Source of the DNA: Arthrobacter pigmenti
GTDB taxonomy: Bacteria > Actinomycetota > Actinomycetes > Actinomycetales > Micrococcaceae
Assembly: GCF_011927905.1 (NCBI RefSeq)
Contig: NZ_JAATJL010000001.1
Location: forward strand, 1,240,001-1,304,000
Direction: 5' to 3'
Length of the DNA: 64,000 bases
Position numbers and translations under genes: made by a program. Shown piece by piece: positions 55,418 through 64,000 of this stretch (its first letter is position 1; each line of letters opens with the position of its first letter). A model generated the notes under the pieces. It did not search any database, had not been told where the DNA came from, and saw nothing but the letters and a program-made list of their open reading frames with translations.

Positions 55418-57226
55418 CTAAAGACCGAGGTCCGCTTCAAACGCCCCGTCTTCCAACCGGGCCTTGAGAGTCTGCAGGAACCGGCCGGCATCCGCGCCAT
55501 CGACCAGGCGGTGATCGTAGGTCAGGCAGAGGTACATCATTGACCGGATGGCGATGGTGTCTTCCCCATCTGCGTCCGTAACCACGACGGGGCGCTTGAC
55601 GATCGCGCCGGTGCCGAGGATGCCCACCTGCGGCTGGTTGATGATCGGGGTGTCGAACAGGGCGCCGACCGACCCGATGTTGGTGATGGTGAACGTTCCG
55701 CCGGAAAGTTCATCCGGCCCAATCTGACCGCTGCGGGTGCGGGCACCCACGTCCGCGATCTTCTTGGCGAGACCCGCAAGGTTGAGATTTCCGGCGTCGC
55801 TGATGACCGGGACGAGAAGTCCCTTCTCGGTGTCCACCGCAATCGCCAGGTGCTCGGCGTCGTGGTATGTGACTTCCTTGGCTTCCTCATCGAACGAAGC
55901 GTTCAGCTTGGGGTGCTGCTTCAGCGCCTCCGTGACGGTCTTCGCAATGAATGGGAGGAACGTGAGCTTGGCGCCGTTTTGCGACTGGAAGGTTTCCTTG
56001 GCCTTCGAACGCAGGCGGGCAACCCTGGTCATGTCGACCTCGATCACCTGCGTGAGCTGGGCTGATGCTTCCAGTGACTCGCGCATACGCCGGGCGATGG
56101 TCTGTCGGATGCGAGGTGCCTTCTCGACAGTGCCGCGCAGCTTCGACGGCGCGGGTGCTGCCGGGGCTGTAGGTGCCGTTCCGGCGGACTGGGGAGCAGC
56201 CGCTTCCGATGCGGTTGATTTGGCTGCTTCGGCTGCCTCGAGGACGTCCTGCTTGCGGATGCGTCCGCCGACGCCGGTACCCTTGAGCCCAGCCAGATCA
56301 ACGCCGTGCTGGTTCGCGAGCTTGCGCACCAGTGGGGTGACATAGACCGAATCGGAGCCCGAGGCTGCTTCACTTTCTTCATCGGGGGAGGGAGCGGGAG
56401 CAGGCTGGTCCTTGGCGGGCGCAGGCGGAGCTTTTTCTTCAGCTGCCGGCTCGGCAGGCTGGGGTTCGGCTTCGCCGCCCTGGGCGGGTTCGGCAGCTGG
56501 CTCTTCACGGTCGCCCGATGGAGCGGCGGCAACGGGCTCGGCTTCCTTAGGCTCAGCCTGCGCAGGGGCGGCGCTGCCGGAGCCGATCACCGCGAGCACC
56601 GAGCCGACCTCAGCCGTCTCGTCCTCATTGACCCGGATCTCCTGCAGAGTACCGGCAACGGGCGAGGGAATCTCGGTGTCTACCTTGTCGGTCGATACCT
56701 CGAGCAGCGGCTCGTCGACCTCGACTTCGTCGCCGACAGCCTTGAGCCAGCGTGTCACCGTACCCTCAGTCACGCTCTCACCGAGTGCAGGGAGTGTGAC
56801 CTCGGTGCCGTCTCCACCGCCCTGACCGCTACCGCTGTCAGACTCCGGTGCCGGGGTTGCTTCGGGCTCCTCGCTGCTCTCTGGAGCCGCTGTCTCCGCC
56901 TCACCGTTGTCTGAATCCTGTGCAGGATCCTCCGACCCGGAATCTGCCGACTCGTCACCCTCGGAGCCCGAATCGTCCGAGCCGCCGGCACCATCACCGA
57001 TCCGTACCAGGGGAGCACCTACCTCTGCGGTCTCGTCCTCGGCAACAAGGATCTCCTCGATCACGCCGGCAACCGGGGACGGGATCTCGGTGTCTACCTT
57101 GTCGGTCGAGACTTCGAGCAGCGGCTCATCCACTTCGACGCGGTCGCCGACCTGCTTGAGCCAACGGGTGACGGTACCCTCAGTGACGCTCTCGCCCAGG
57201 GCCGGTAAGTTCACGGATTCAGACAT
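55418..57226 (-). CDS. sucB: Dihydrolipoamide succinyltransferase E2 (2-oxoglutarate dehydrogenase)
   Basis: E2 acyltransferase of 602 residues. Two tandem lipoyl domains, each with the [13 protein letters not shown] lipoyl-Lys loop (near residues 42 and 180), joined by acidic/Pro-rich linkers; an E3-binding domain ([21 protein letters not shown]); and the catalytic domain ending in the HxxxDG motif [15 protein letters not shown]. In actinobacteria such proteins can serve both pyruvate and 2-oxoglutarate complexes; the choice cannot be read here. AAGGAG precedes the ATG. Confidence 0.94.
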   Translation of the reverse strand: MSESVNLPALGESVTEGTVTRWLKQVGDRVEVDEPLLEVSTDKVDTEIPSPVAGVIEEILVAEDETAEVGAPLVRIGDGAGGSDDSGSEGDESADSGSEDPAQDSDNGEAETAAPESSEEPEATPAPESDSGSGQGGGDGTEVTLPALGESVTEGTVTRWLKAVGDEVEVDEPLLEVSTDKVDTEIPSPVAGTLQEIRVNEDETAEVGSVLAVIGSGSAAPAQAEPKEAEPVAAAPSGDREEPAAEPAQGGEAEPQPAEPAAEEKAPPAPAKDQPAPAPSPDEESEAASGSDSVYVTPLVRKLANQHGVDLAGLKGTGVGGRIRKQDVLEAAEAAKSTASEAAAPQSAGTAPTAPAAPAPSKLRGTVEKAPRIRQTIARRMRESLEASAQLTQVIEVDMTRVARLRSKAKETFQSQNGAKLTFLPFIAKTVTEALKQHPKLNASFDEEAKEVTYHDAEHLAIAVDTEKGLLVPVISDAGNLNLAGLAKKIADVGARTRSGQIGPDELSGGTFTITNIGSVGALFDTPIINQPQVGILGTGAIVKRPVVVTDADGEDTIAIRSMMYLCLTYDHRLVDGADAGRFLQTLKARLEDGAFEADLGL

Positions 57227-57367
57227 GTTGTCCGTTTCTCCTTGTTCGTTCTACCTCCGGCCGCCGGTATTGAGGACCAGCGGCGTCGGTGTGAGGTTGC
57301 CAGTGATGCTTTGGTTGGAGCCTTGTGCGACCGGATGGTGCAGAGCCGCGGTTCCGGGAGTGCTCTA

Positions 57368-58750
57368 TTAGCCGTGCAGGGGCTTGCCTGCCAGGGCGAG
57401 GTGGGCCTCGCCGAGCGACTCGTTCTGGGTGGGGTGCGCGTGGACCAGTTGAGCCACGTCCTCCGGGTAGGCCTCCCAGTTCACGATCAGTTGTGCTTCG
57501 CCAATTTGTTCGCCCATTCGGGTGCCGATCATGTGAACGCCGACCACCGGCCCGTCCTTCTCACGGACCAGCTTCACGATGCCACCGGTGCCGAGAATGG
57601 AGCTCTTGCCGTTGCCAGCCAGGTTGTACTCCTGGGTTTCGACCCTGTCATCCCCCAGCTTTTCCTTTGCGGCCTTCTCGGTGAGGCCGACCGATGCGAT
57701 TTCAGGCTCGCAGTAAGTGACCTTCGGAATATTGACGTCTTCGACGATGACCGGCTTGAGCCCTGCGATCTCTTCAGCGACGAAGATGCCCTGCTGGTAG
57801 CCGCGGTGTGCGAGCTGAAGGCCCGGCACGATGTCGCCGACTGCGTAGATGTTTCCGACACCCGTGTGCAGGCGCTCGTTCGTGATGACGAATCCACGGT
57901 CAAGGGTGACTCCGGCATCCTCATAGCCCAGGCCGTCAGTAACGGGGCCACGGCCTACCGCGACGAGCAGGAGGTCTGCTTCGAAGGTCTTGCCGTCGAC
58001 GAGGGTGACCTTGACGCCGTCGTCGTTCTGTTCAACCTTGTCGAAGAAGGTGCCGGTGTTGAACTTGATGCCGCGCTTCTTGAAAGCGCGCTCCAGGTTC
58101 TTGACGATCGAGGCATCCTCGTTGGGGACGAGCGAAGGCAGGCCTTCAATGATCGTGACGTCGACGCCGAACGATTTCCAGACCGAAGCGAACTCGCAGC
58201 CGATCACGCCGCCCCCGAGCACGATTGCGCTCGATGGAATGGTGTCCATGGTGAGGGCCTGATCGGAGGTGATGACCTTACCGCCGATCTCCAGGCCGGG
58301 GAGCGAGCGGGAGTAGGAACCGGTCGCCAGCACGATGTTCTTGCCGGTGTACGTGGTGCCGTCCACTTCAACGGTGTTCTTGCCGGTCAGCTTGCCCGCG
58401 CCCTCGATGACGGTGATTCCCTTGGACTTGATGAGTCCCTGAAGGCCCTTGAACTTGCCGGCGACAATGCCGTCCTTGTAGGCGTTCACTGCCGGCATGT
58501 CAATGGATTCAAAGGTGGCCTTGATGCCGTATTTCTCGGCGGACCGGGCGCTGTCGGCTACCTCTGCCGAGTGCAGGAGGGCCTTGGTGGGAATGCAGCC
58601 GTTGTGCAGGCAGGTGCCTCCCAGTTTGCCCTTTTCGATGAGTCCGACAGTGAAGCCCAGCTGGACGGCACGGAGAGCGGCTGCATAGCCTCCGCTGCCT
58701 CCGCCCAGTACCAGGATGTCGAATTCTTGCGCAGTTGCCGTTTCGGCCAC
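57368..58750 (-). CDS. lpd: Dihydrolipoamide dehydrogenase E3
   Basis: FAD/NAD flavoenzyme of 460 residues. Dinucleotide site ILVLGGGSGGYAAALRAVQ; redox disulphide GGTCLHNGCIPTK; NAD site IVLGGGVIGCEFASVWKSFG; YAVGDIVPG; and the C-terminal His-Glu dyad in HAHPTQNESLGE. Its gene, 141 bases upstream of sucB, is likely co-transcribed with it, and it also serves the pyruvate complex. GTG start with GAGGGAG ribosome site. Confidence 0.97.
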   Translation of the reverse strand: MAETATAQEFDILVLGGGSGGYAAALRAVQLGFTVGLIEKGKLGGTCLHNGCIPTKALLHSAEVADSARSAEKYGIKATFESIDMPAVNAYKDGIVAGKFKGLQGLIKSKGITVIEGAGKLTGKNTVEVDGTTYTGKNIVLATGSYSRSLPGLEIGGKVITSDQALTMDTIPSSAIVLGGGVIGCEFASVWKSFGVDVTIIEGLPSLVPNEDASIVKNLERAFKKRGIKFNTGTFFDKVEQNDDGVKVTLVDGKTFEADLLLVAVGRGPVTDGLGYEDAGVTLDRGFVITNERLHTGVGNIYAVGDIVPGLQLAHRGYQQGIFVAEEIAGLKPVIVEDVNIPKVTYCEPEIASVGLTEKAAKEKLGDDRVETQEYNLAGNGKSSILGTGGIVKLVREKDGPVVGVHMIGTRMGEQIGEAQLIVNWEAYPEDVAQLVHAHPTQNESLGEAHLALAGKPLHG

Positions 58751-58822
58751 TTGGACGCTCCCTCGCGTAATCTGTGACGCACTTAGGTTCGCGCGTCAAT
58801 TGATGTTTGGCGGAATGCTTTC

Positions 58823-58857
58823 GTGTGATCTGGGTTCACCCTATCTCCAGATCACAC
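58823..58857. promoter_or_regulatory. 11-bp inverted repeat upstream of lpd
   Basis: GTGTGATCTGG and CCAGATCACAC separated by 13 bases, between the pepA stop and the lpd start. Either an operator or the pepA terminator; no T-tract. Confidence 0.45.
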
Positions 58858-58926
58858 CATCAGCCACTTGATGAAGGCTTAACCACACCCCTATGTGTCC
58901 AGTCTCACCAATAGGCTCGAAGTGAT

Positions 58927-60477
58927 TCAGGAAGGGTTCTTCGTTGCCCGCTCAACGACGTCCTCAACATAGGCGAGGATGGTGCGCAGCCCGACGCCAG
59001 TGGCACCCTTCGGGGTGTAACCGTAGGAGCCGCCTTCGTTGAATGCCGGTCCGGCGATGTCCAGGTGTGCCCACGGGATCTTCTCGCCGTTCGCTTCACC
59101 CACGAACTCCCGGAGGAAAACGGCTGCGGTCATCATGCCGCCGAACTTCTCTCCGATGTTTGCTATGTCGGCGACCGTTGAATCGAGACTTGGACGCAAT
59201 TCTTCGGGAAGCGGCATGGCCCAGAACTGTTCACCGGCGCGGTCCGCAGCCGCCTTCACGGCATCGCGGACGCCGTCGTCGCCCATCACACCGGAGACCC
59301 GCTTCCCGAGCGCGACCATCTGCGCACCGGTCAGGGTCGCGATGTCGAGGATAGCGTCGGGGAACTCGCGGCTGGCGGCGGCGAGTGCATCGGCCATGAC
59401 CAGGCGCCCCTCAGCATCGGTGTTGAGCACTTCGACCGTGCGGCCGCCAAAGATGGTGAGCACATCCGATGGGCGTTGCGCGGTTCCGGAGGGCATGTTC
59501 TCGGCGAGGCAGAGCCAGCCGGTCACGCTGACCGGCAGGCCGAGCTGGGCGACGGCGTTCACTGCGGCGAGTACGACGGCGGCACCCGCCATATCCAGCT
59601 TCATGGTCTGCATCCCTGCGCCGGGCTTCAGCGAGAGGCCGCCGGAATCGAAAGTGATTCCCTTTCCGACCAGGGCGAGGTTGATCTTGGACTTGGCGGG
59701 GGAGTATTCAAGCTTCACGAGGCGGGGCGGACGCGAAGAACCCTTGCCGACGCCCAGGATCCCGCCGTAGCCGTCCTTTTCGAGTTTCTTTTCATCCAGC
59801 ACGGTCACCTTGACCGGAAGTCCCTTGACGTAGTCCCGCGCGAACTGCGCAAAGGACTCGGGATAAAGGTGGCTCGGTGGCTGGTTCACAAGGGTGCGGG
59901 TTGCGTTGACGCCCTGTCCAATTGCCTTGGCGCGCTCGAGTGCACCCTTGAGCCCGCCGTCGTTTGCGGCCGGGCTGAGGATAGTGACGCGGGACAGCGT
60001 CTTCGCCGACGGCCGCGGGGCTTTGCCGCCGACGGCTGAGAAGTGCTCGGTGTAGCTGTAACTGCCCAGCAGCACACCTTCCGCAACGGCGGCTACTTCA
60101 GCCACCGTAGCTGCGGGGAGCGCGACTGCGATGCTTTCCACTCCGCTGAGCTGGCGCACAGCCGAACCGGCGGCACGCCGCAGCGTTTCCTCGGAGAGGG
60201 GACTGCCGGGCGTGACCCGGCCAGTGCCCGTGAGCACCAAAACGTCCGCGCCGATTTCCGGCATGCCTGGAAAGCGTTTCGCTTCATCTGCCGCACCGGT
60301 GACGCCAAGGGAGGGAAGGCTGTCGCTCAGGGCGCGCGCTGACTTGGCAGACAACGGATTATCAAGCAGAACCGGACCGTCGGGGGTCTGACCGGTGCCG
60401 ATCACAAGGACCTCGCATCCGGCCTTCTTGATGTCTTTGGAGACTGCGGTCAGTTGGATTTCGCTGGTGTTGCTCAC
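58927..60477 (-). CDS. pepA: Leucyl aminopeptidase PepA (M17)
   Basis: Dizinc aminopeptidase, hexameric, 516 residues. ATRTLVNQPPSHLYPE, GKGITFDSGGLSLKPGAGM (metal Lys/Asp), and NTDAEGRLVMADAL carry the metal ligands and the bicarbonate Arg. Start: GTG at 60477 (SNTSEIQLTAV) is supported by GAGGAAAA upstream; a TTG at 60540 adds 21 residues with no ribosome site. Broad specificity for N-terminal Leu-like residues. Confidence 0.94.
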   Translation of the reverse strand: MSNTSEIQLTAVSKDIKKAGCEVLVIGTGQTPDGPVLLDNPLSAKSARALSDSLPSLGVTGAADEAKRFPGMPEIGADVLVLTGTGRVTPGSPLSEETLRRAAGSAVRQLSGVESIAVALPAATVAEVAAVAEGVLLGSYSYTEHFSAVGGKAPRPSAKTLSRVTILSPAANDGGLKGALERAKAIGQGVNATRTLVNQPPSHLYPESFAQFARDYVKGLPVKVTVLDEKKLEKDGYGGILGVGKGSSRPPRLVKLEYSPAKSKINLALVGKGITFDSGGLSLKPGAGMQTMKLDMAGAAVVLAAVNAVAQLGLPVSVTGWLCLAENMPSGTAQRPSDVLTIFGGRTVEVLNTDAEGRLVMADALAAASREFPDAILDIATLTGAQMVALGKRVSGVMGDDGVRDAVKAAADRAGEQFWAMPLPEELRPSLDSTVADIANIGEKFGGMMTAAVFLREFVGEANGEKIPWAHLDIAGPAFNEGGSYGYTPKGATGVGLRTILAYVEDVVERATKNPS

Positions 60478-60737
60478 GAAGGTTTTCCTCGCTTCCAGTT
60501 CTGGGTGTGTGCTCGATACCGCAGGTTGCGCGGTAATCAACTGCTACCGATCGTAGCCGTCCCATGTGACATGCGTCCTACCGGGGGTTCTGACGGGAAT
60601 GCCCGGGCCTTCGCCCGACGTTATGCAGGCAGAAGAAAATGATCCGCATGACTTACGGTGTAAGTGCGAGCCCTGCGGATCTGCGAATGCACCATCCGGT
60701 CGGCCGAATGGCCGGGAGCCCAGCTGAGGAGGAAGCA

Positions 60738-61784
60738 TTGTTGGAGCCACGAAGCCTTTACAACGTGAACGATTCGTACATTGACGATTCCTCCGTTCGT
60801 GGACTGCCGCTCGTTGCGGGATTCACGGGTTTCGTCGACGCCGGACACGTGGTGGCGCAGGTTCGCTCCGAATTGCTGGACTCGTTGAACCATGACCTCC
60901 TGGCGGTCTTCGACACCGACCAACTGATTGACTACCGCAGCCGTCGTCCTCGCATTACCTTCGAGCAGGACCACCTGACTGACTACCGGCCGCCGAGCCT
61001 CGAACTGCAGGTCCTCGAGGACGGGTTAGGGGAACGGTTCCTGCTCCTGAGCGGACTGGAACCGGATCTGCAGTGGGAGCGCTTCAGCGCTGCCGTTATG
61101 CAGCTCGTTGAGCGGCTCGAGGTACCGCTGGTCGCGTGGATCCACTCACTGCCCATGCCCGTCCCGCACACCCGTCCGCTGGGTGTAACCGTGCACGGCA
61201 ACCGCAGGGATCTCATCGAAGGCATGGGATCGGCATGGAAGCCGACGGCGGAACTGCAGGCGTCCATTGGCCACCTGCTCGAATTGCGGCTCGCGCAGAC
61301 CGGCACAGACGTCGTCGGGTACGTGGTTCACGTACCGCACTATCTCTCCGAAGCTGAGTATCCGCCTGCTGCCGTCACTGCACTGGAGTACCTGGGCGCC
61401 TCGATCGGTCGCGTACTTCCGACGGACAGGCTGCGGGAAGCAGGGCGGGATGTCGAGCGTCAGATCGCCCGCCAGGTGGATAATTCGCTTGAGGTCCAGG
61501 GCGTTGTTTCGTCCCTGGAGAAGCGCTACGACGAGCGGTCTGAGGGTTCCGGGCGTTCGTTGCTCGTAAAGCAGAACATGGAATTGGCGAGCGCTGAGGA
61601 GATAGGATCCGCCGTCGAAGCCTATTTGGCCGGTCCCCGTGCGGCGGATGAGCTCGCCGAGACGCTGGAAGCCTCGCTCGATGAGCCGGAGGACGACTCC
61701 ACGGTCTCCGGTGAGGAAGCTGATAATGCAGATGACGGTTCCGTAGACCGGGGAGATGGCGGGAGTTCCAAGCCTGGCAACTGA
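60738..61784 (+). CDS. PAC2 (proteasome assembly chaperone 2-like) family protein
   Basis: 348 residues. PAC2 fold: PLVAGFTGFVDAGHVVAQV, LLAVFDTDQLIDYRSRRP, FLLLSGLEPDLQWERF, and HVPHYLSEAEYPPAAV; C-terminal coiled coil and acidic tail. Actinobacterial members sit near proteasome or peptidase genes; pepA is divergent here. TTG 60738 is chosen because a perfect AGGAGG lies five bases away and MLEPRSLY matches the family start; a longer frame from 60639 is rejected. Function unproven. Confidence 0.85.
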   Translation: MLEPRSLYNVNDSYIDDSSVRGLPLVAGFTGFVDAGHVVAQVRSELLDSLNHDLLAVFDTDQLIDYRSRRPRITFEQDHLTDYRPPSLELQVLEDGLGERFLLLSGLEPDLQWERFSAAVMQLVERLEVPLVAWIHSLPMPVPHTRPLGVTVHGNRRDLIEGMGSAWKPTAELQASIGHLLELRLAQTGTDVVGYVVHVPHYLSEAEYPPAAVTALEYLGASIGRVLPTDRLREAGRDVERQIARQVDNSLEVQGVVSSLEKRYDERSEGSGRSLLVKQNMELASAEEIGSAVEAYLAGPRAADELAETLEASLDEPEDDSTVSGEEADNADDGSVDRGDGGSSKPGN

Positions 61785-63165
61785 AGAATCCCGCACCACG
61801 GACCGACGCGCCTGGGTGGTATGGGCGGCCGGGGTGCTGGCGTACCTGATTGCTGTAACCCAGCGCACGTCATTCGGTGTAGCCGGCATCGAGGCTACCG
61901 AGCGATTCAATGCAACGGCCTCGGCACTCGCGATCTTCACAGTTGCCCAGCTGGTCGTGTATGCGGGCATGCAAATCCCGGTGGGGGTTCTCGTGGACCG
62001 GTTCGGATCGCGGATGATGATCGTCAGCGGGGCAGCGCTGATGGCGCTGGGCCAGACGCAGCTGGCTTTCGCGGAGTCAGTACCTGCGGGAATCGTCGGC
62101 CGCCTGCTGGTCGGAGGGGGCGATGCCATGACGTTCGTCGCGGTGCTGAGGCTGCTTCCGGCATGGTTCGATTCGCGACGTATCCCGCTGTTGACACAGC
62201 TGACAGGGATCCTTGGACAGTTCGGGCAGATCCTCAGCGTTGTTCCGTTCCTTGCGGTCCTGCAGTACGCGGGCTGGAGCACGGCGTTCCTATCTGCCGC
62301 GGGGCTGGGTGTGTTTGCGGCCGTGCTGGGCCTCTCGATGATCCGGGACGAACCGTCTGGTGCGGCTCAGCGCGGCCGTGTATCCCTCCGGCAGACAGGT
62401 GTATCCCTGGCGGACGCCTGGAAGCAGCCCGGCACACGGCTGGGCCTATGGTGCCACTTCACCACGCAGTTCTCGGGCACGGTATTCGTGCTGATCTGGG
62501 GTTATCCGTATCTGGTGAGCGCGCAGGCGCTCCCGGCCGCCACCGCTTCGGTGCTGATGACGCTTTTCGTTGTGGTAGGCATGGTCTGCGGTCCATTGCT
62601 GGGCGTTTACGTGGCACGTCACCCGCTGCGCCGCTCCACGATGGTCCTAGCCATCACTGCCGCAACTGCGCTCGCGTGGTTGGTGGTCCTGACCTACCCT
62701 GGACGGGCCCCTCTCTGGCTGTTGGTCCTGCTCGTGGTGACGCTTGCGGTGGGCGGGCCCGGCTCAATGATCGGATTTGATTTTGCCCGTACCTTCAATC
62801 CTGCCTCCCGCCTTGGGACCGCAACGGGAATCGTCAATATCGGCGGCTTCACCGCAGCGCTGATCACCATGTTCGCAGTTGGGCTGATCCTGGATCTGCT
62901 GCTTGCCAGCGGCTTCTCCAACGGAGATTTGTACGCGCTCGACTCATTCCGGATCGCTTTCTCCGTGCAGTTCCTGATACTGATCGGAGGCACCGTTGCG
63001 ATTCTTGTACTCCGCCGGCGCGTGAGGGCGCAATTGGCCCGGCAATCAATCGTCGTGCCGCCCTTGCGTGAGGCGCTTGCCCGCGAATTACGACGACGGC
63101 GCCAAGTCCGCCGGATAGGCACTGCCCCTCCACAATCGAAAGATTCGGGCGACTTACACACATAG
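61756..63165 (+). CDS. MFS transporter
   Basis: Major facilitator of 469 residues with twelve predicted helices. Visible landmarks: the conserved loop 2-3 motif GVLVDRFGSRMM, GRLLVGGGDAMTFVAVLRLLPAWF (cited by ends GRLLVGG and RLLPAWF), and the repeated-domain loop 8-9 region YVARHPLRRSTM. No substrate signature recognised. Polar Arg-rich tail. It starts 29 bases inside the PAC2 3' end, so translational coupling is possible. Confidence 0.85.
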   Translation: MAGVPSLATEESRTTDRRAWVVWAAGVLAYLIAVTQRTSFGVAGIEATERFNATASALAIFTVAQLVVYAGMQIPVGVLVDRFGSRMMIVSGAALMALGQTQLAFAESVPAGIVGRLLVGGGDAMTFVAVLRLLPAWFDSRRIPLLTQLTGILGQFGQILSVVPFLAVLQYAGWSTAFLSAAGLGVFAAVLGLSMIRDEPSGAAQRGRVSLRQTGVSLADAWKQPGTRLGLWCHFTTQFSGTVFVLIWGYPYLVSAQALPAATASVLMTLFVVVGMVCGPLLGVYVARHPLRRSTMVLAITAATALAWLVVLTYPGRAPLWLLVLLVVTLAVGGPGSMIGFDFARTFNPASRLGTATGIVNIGGFTAALITMFAVGLILDLLLASGFSNGDLYALDSFRIAFSVQFLILIGGTVAILVLRRRVRAQLARQSIVVPPLREALARELRRRRQVRRIGTAPPQSKDSGDLHT

Positions 63166-63213
63166 CGCGGCCGGCGCAGCCGGCGAAGTGGAATTGGCGC
63201 CAAAGTCTTATCC

Positions 63214-64000
63214 ATGACTTCGAACGCACCCATTTCCGTCAGCACTCCCGCAGATATCCTGAGCTACGTTCCGCACGTTCTCGGTTTCCAACCCCGCGAA
63301 AGCCTTGTGTTCATCACCATGGCGGGTAAACGGGTGGGGGCGACCCTGCGGTTGGACCTCCCGAAGGACTCGACTGACCCGTTGGATTACGCACAGGGAG
63401 TACGGGAGTACCTTGAGGCCGATTCCGCCGCGGACGGTGTGCTTATGGTCCTCTATACGGAGCAGGAGTGGGCAGAGCCGGAAGCGCCGCCGTTCGCGGC
63501 ACTTGTACACTGCCTCGATCTGGTCCTGGACGCGGCGGGGCTTACGCTCCTCGATGGCTGGCTGATCAGTAGCAGTTCCTGGCGGGATTATTTCTGCGAT
63601 GACGCAGCTTGCTGTCCGTGGCCAGGCCACCCCCTTGCTGCCATCACCGAAAGCGTCCTCAACACGGAACTGGTCTTCCAGGGCAGCAGTTACGCGGACT
63701 CGTTGGAAGCAGCGGTGGGTTTGCTGGGATCTGAACGTCAGGAGGATGTACACCGCCTGACCTGCCAATACCTTGCACAGTGGGTAGGGAACTGGGAGCG
63801 GACAAGCGTGGGGCACGATTCCCTGGTGCTGTGGGACAGCCTCATTGCCCGGGTGCTGGATGGAGGTGCGCTCGAGGCTGAACCAGAGGTGATCGCCTTC
63901 CTGCTTGCCGGCCTTACCCGCGGGTCCGTAAGGGACGGCGTGATAGTACTCGCCGGTGCGGGTCTGGATGCAGCATCAGACGCCGCGGACCAGGCCGGGA
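63214..64000 (+). CDS. DUF4192 protein (3' end outside window)
   Basis: Open frame of 262 codons running off the window. MTSNAPISVSTPADILSYVP and HVLGFQPRESLVFI are the usual start of DUF4192, an actinobacterial family of unknown function. CDDAACCPWPGHPL is the Cys-rich hallmark of the family. No signal peptide or membrane helix seen. Start fixed by the N-terminal family pattern; no clear ribosome site. Function unknown. Confidence 0.87.
   Translation, partial: MTSNAPISVSTPADILSYVPHVLGFQPRESLVFITMAGKRVGATLRLDLPKDSTDPLDYAQGVREYLEADSAADGVLMVLYTEQEWAEPEAPPFAALVHCLDLVLDAAGLTLLDGWLISSSSWRDYFCDDAACCPWPGHPLAAITESVLNTELVFQGSSYADSLEAAVGLLGSERQEDVHRLTCQYLAQWVGNWERTSVGHDSLVLWDSLIARVLDGGALEAEPEVIAFLLAGLTRGSVRDGVIVLAGAGLDAASDAADQAG

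Noticed and set aside
57242..58777. 511-codon plus-strand ORF
   Set aside because: Antisense shadow of lpd; no family resemblance.
63208..63816. 202-codon minus-strand ORF
   Set aside because: Antisense to the DUF4192 gene, which has the family N-terminus and Cys motif.
1..64000. Horizontally acquired island, prophage or defence system
   Set aside because: No integrase, transposase, tRNA junction, direct-repeat boundary or drop in GC; gene order follows actinobacterial core synteny.

Overview
The window is a high-GC actinobacterial chromosome segment, most like Arthrobacter or a related Micrococcaceae genus. The evidence is the gene set (Wag31/DivIVA, SepF, PknL-type PASTA kinase, Rv2175c homologue, type Ic methionine aminopeptidase, polyphosphate glucokinase, GlnE, DUF4191, DUF3040, DUF4192), the lack of ftsA between ftsQ and ftsZ, and many start codons without a Shine-Dalgarno. 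MurE has DDPH instead of the DNPR motif of diaminopimelate enzymes, which fits the L-lysine wall of Arthrobacter. I see no prophage, IS element, CRISPR array, defence island, tRNA or rRNA. The window is almost entirely housekeeping DNA, so I do not claim a new multi-gene system; the less ordinary signals are in the intergenic DNA.

Layout. 1-8.7 kb: the 3' part of a class II DAHP synthase, a PASTA kinase, a LysM/lytic transglycosylase, an Rv2175c-like regulator, a polyprenyl diphosphate synthase, DNA polymerase IV and a DUF3040 membrane protein. 9.0-28.5 kb: the dcw cluster on the + strand in the order mraZ, rsmH, ftsL, ftsI, murE, murF, mraY, murD, ftsW, murG, murC, ftsQ, ftsZ, pgeF, yggS-type, sepF, yggT, divIVA. 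Most internal junctions overlap by 1-4 bases, so translational coupling is likely. 28.6-36.3 kb: lspA, an RluA-type pseudouridine synthase, dnaE, a membrane protein, hisD and nrdR. 36.4-40.1 kb: an SDR and polyphosphate glucokinase pair, map, a small SPOR-type protein and panB. 40.3-46.5 kb: a nitrogen block, glnA2-glnE converging on glnA1. 46.5-55.2 kb: RDD protein, DUF4191 protein, lipA-lipB, an atypical kinase, a tricorn protease homologue and an OsmC protein. 55.4-64 kb: sucB, lpd, pepA, a PAC2 protein, an MFS transporter and a truncated DUF4192 protein.

How the parts connect. The dcw genes build peptidoglycan precursors from UDP-MurNAc to lipid II and supply the divisome. PknL, its likely partner Rv2175c and the LysM hydrolase belong to the same wall-growth theme. 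LipB and LipA make the lipoyl groups carried by SucB and re-oxidised by Lpd. GlnE controls GlnA1 by adenylylation.

Regulatory DNA read directly from sequence: a complete GlnR operator before glnA1, a paired NrdR box before nrdR, an MtrA-like direct repeat before the LysM hydrolase, a MraZ-type repeat over the mraZ promoter, an mraW-type RNA hairpin before rsmH, a 35-bp dyad before ftsZ, and at least eleven genes whose start codon lies 6-7 nt after a -10 hexamer (leaderless transcripts). A 54-bp GC-rich element lies directly upstream of two such promoters 33 kb apart.
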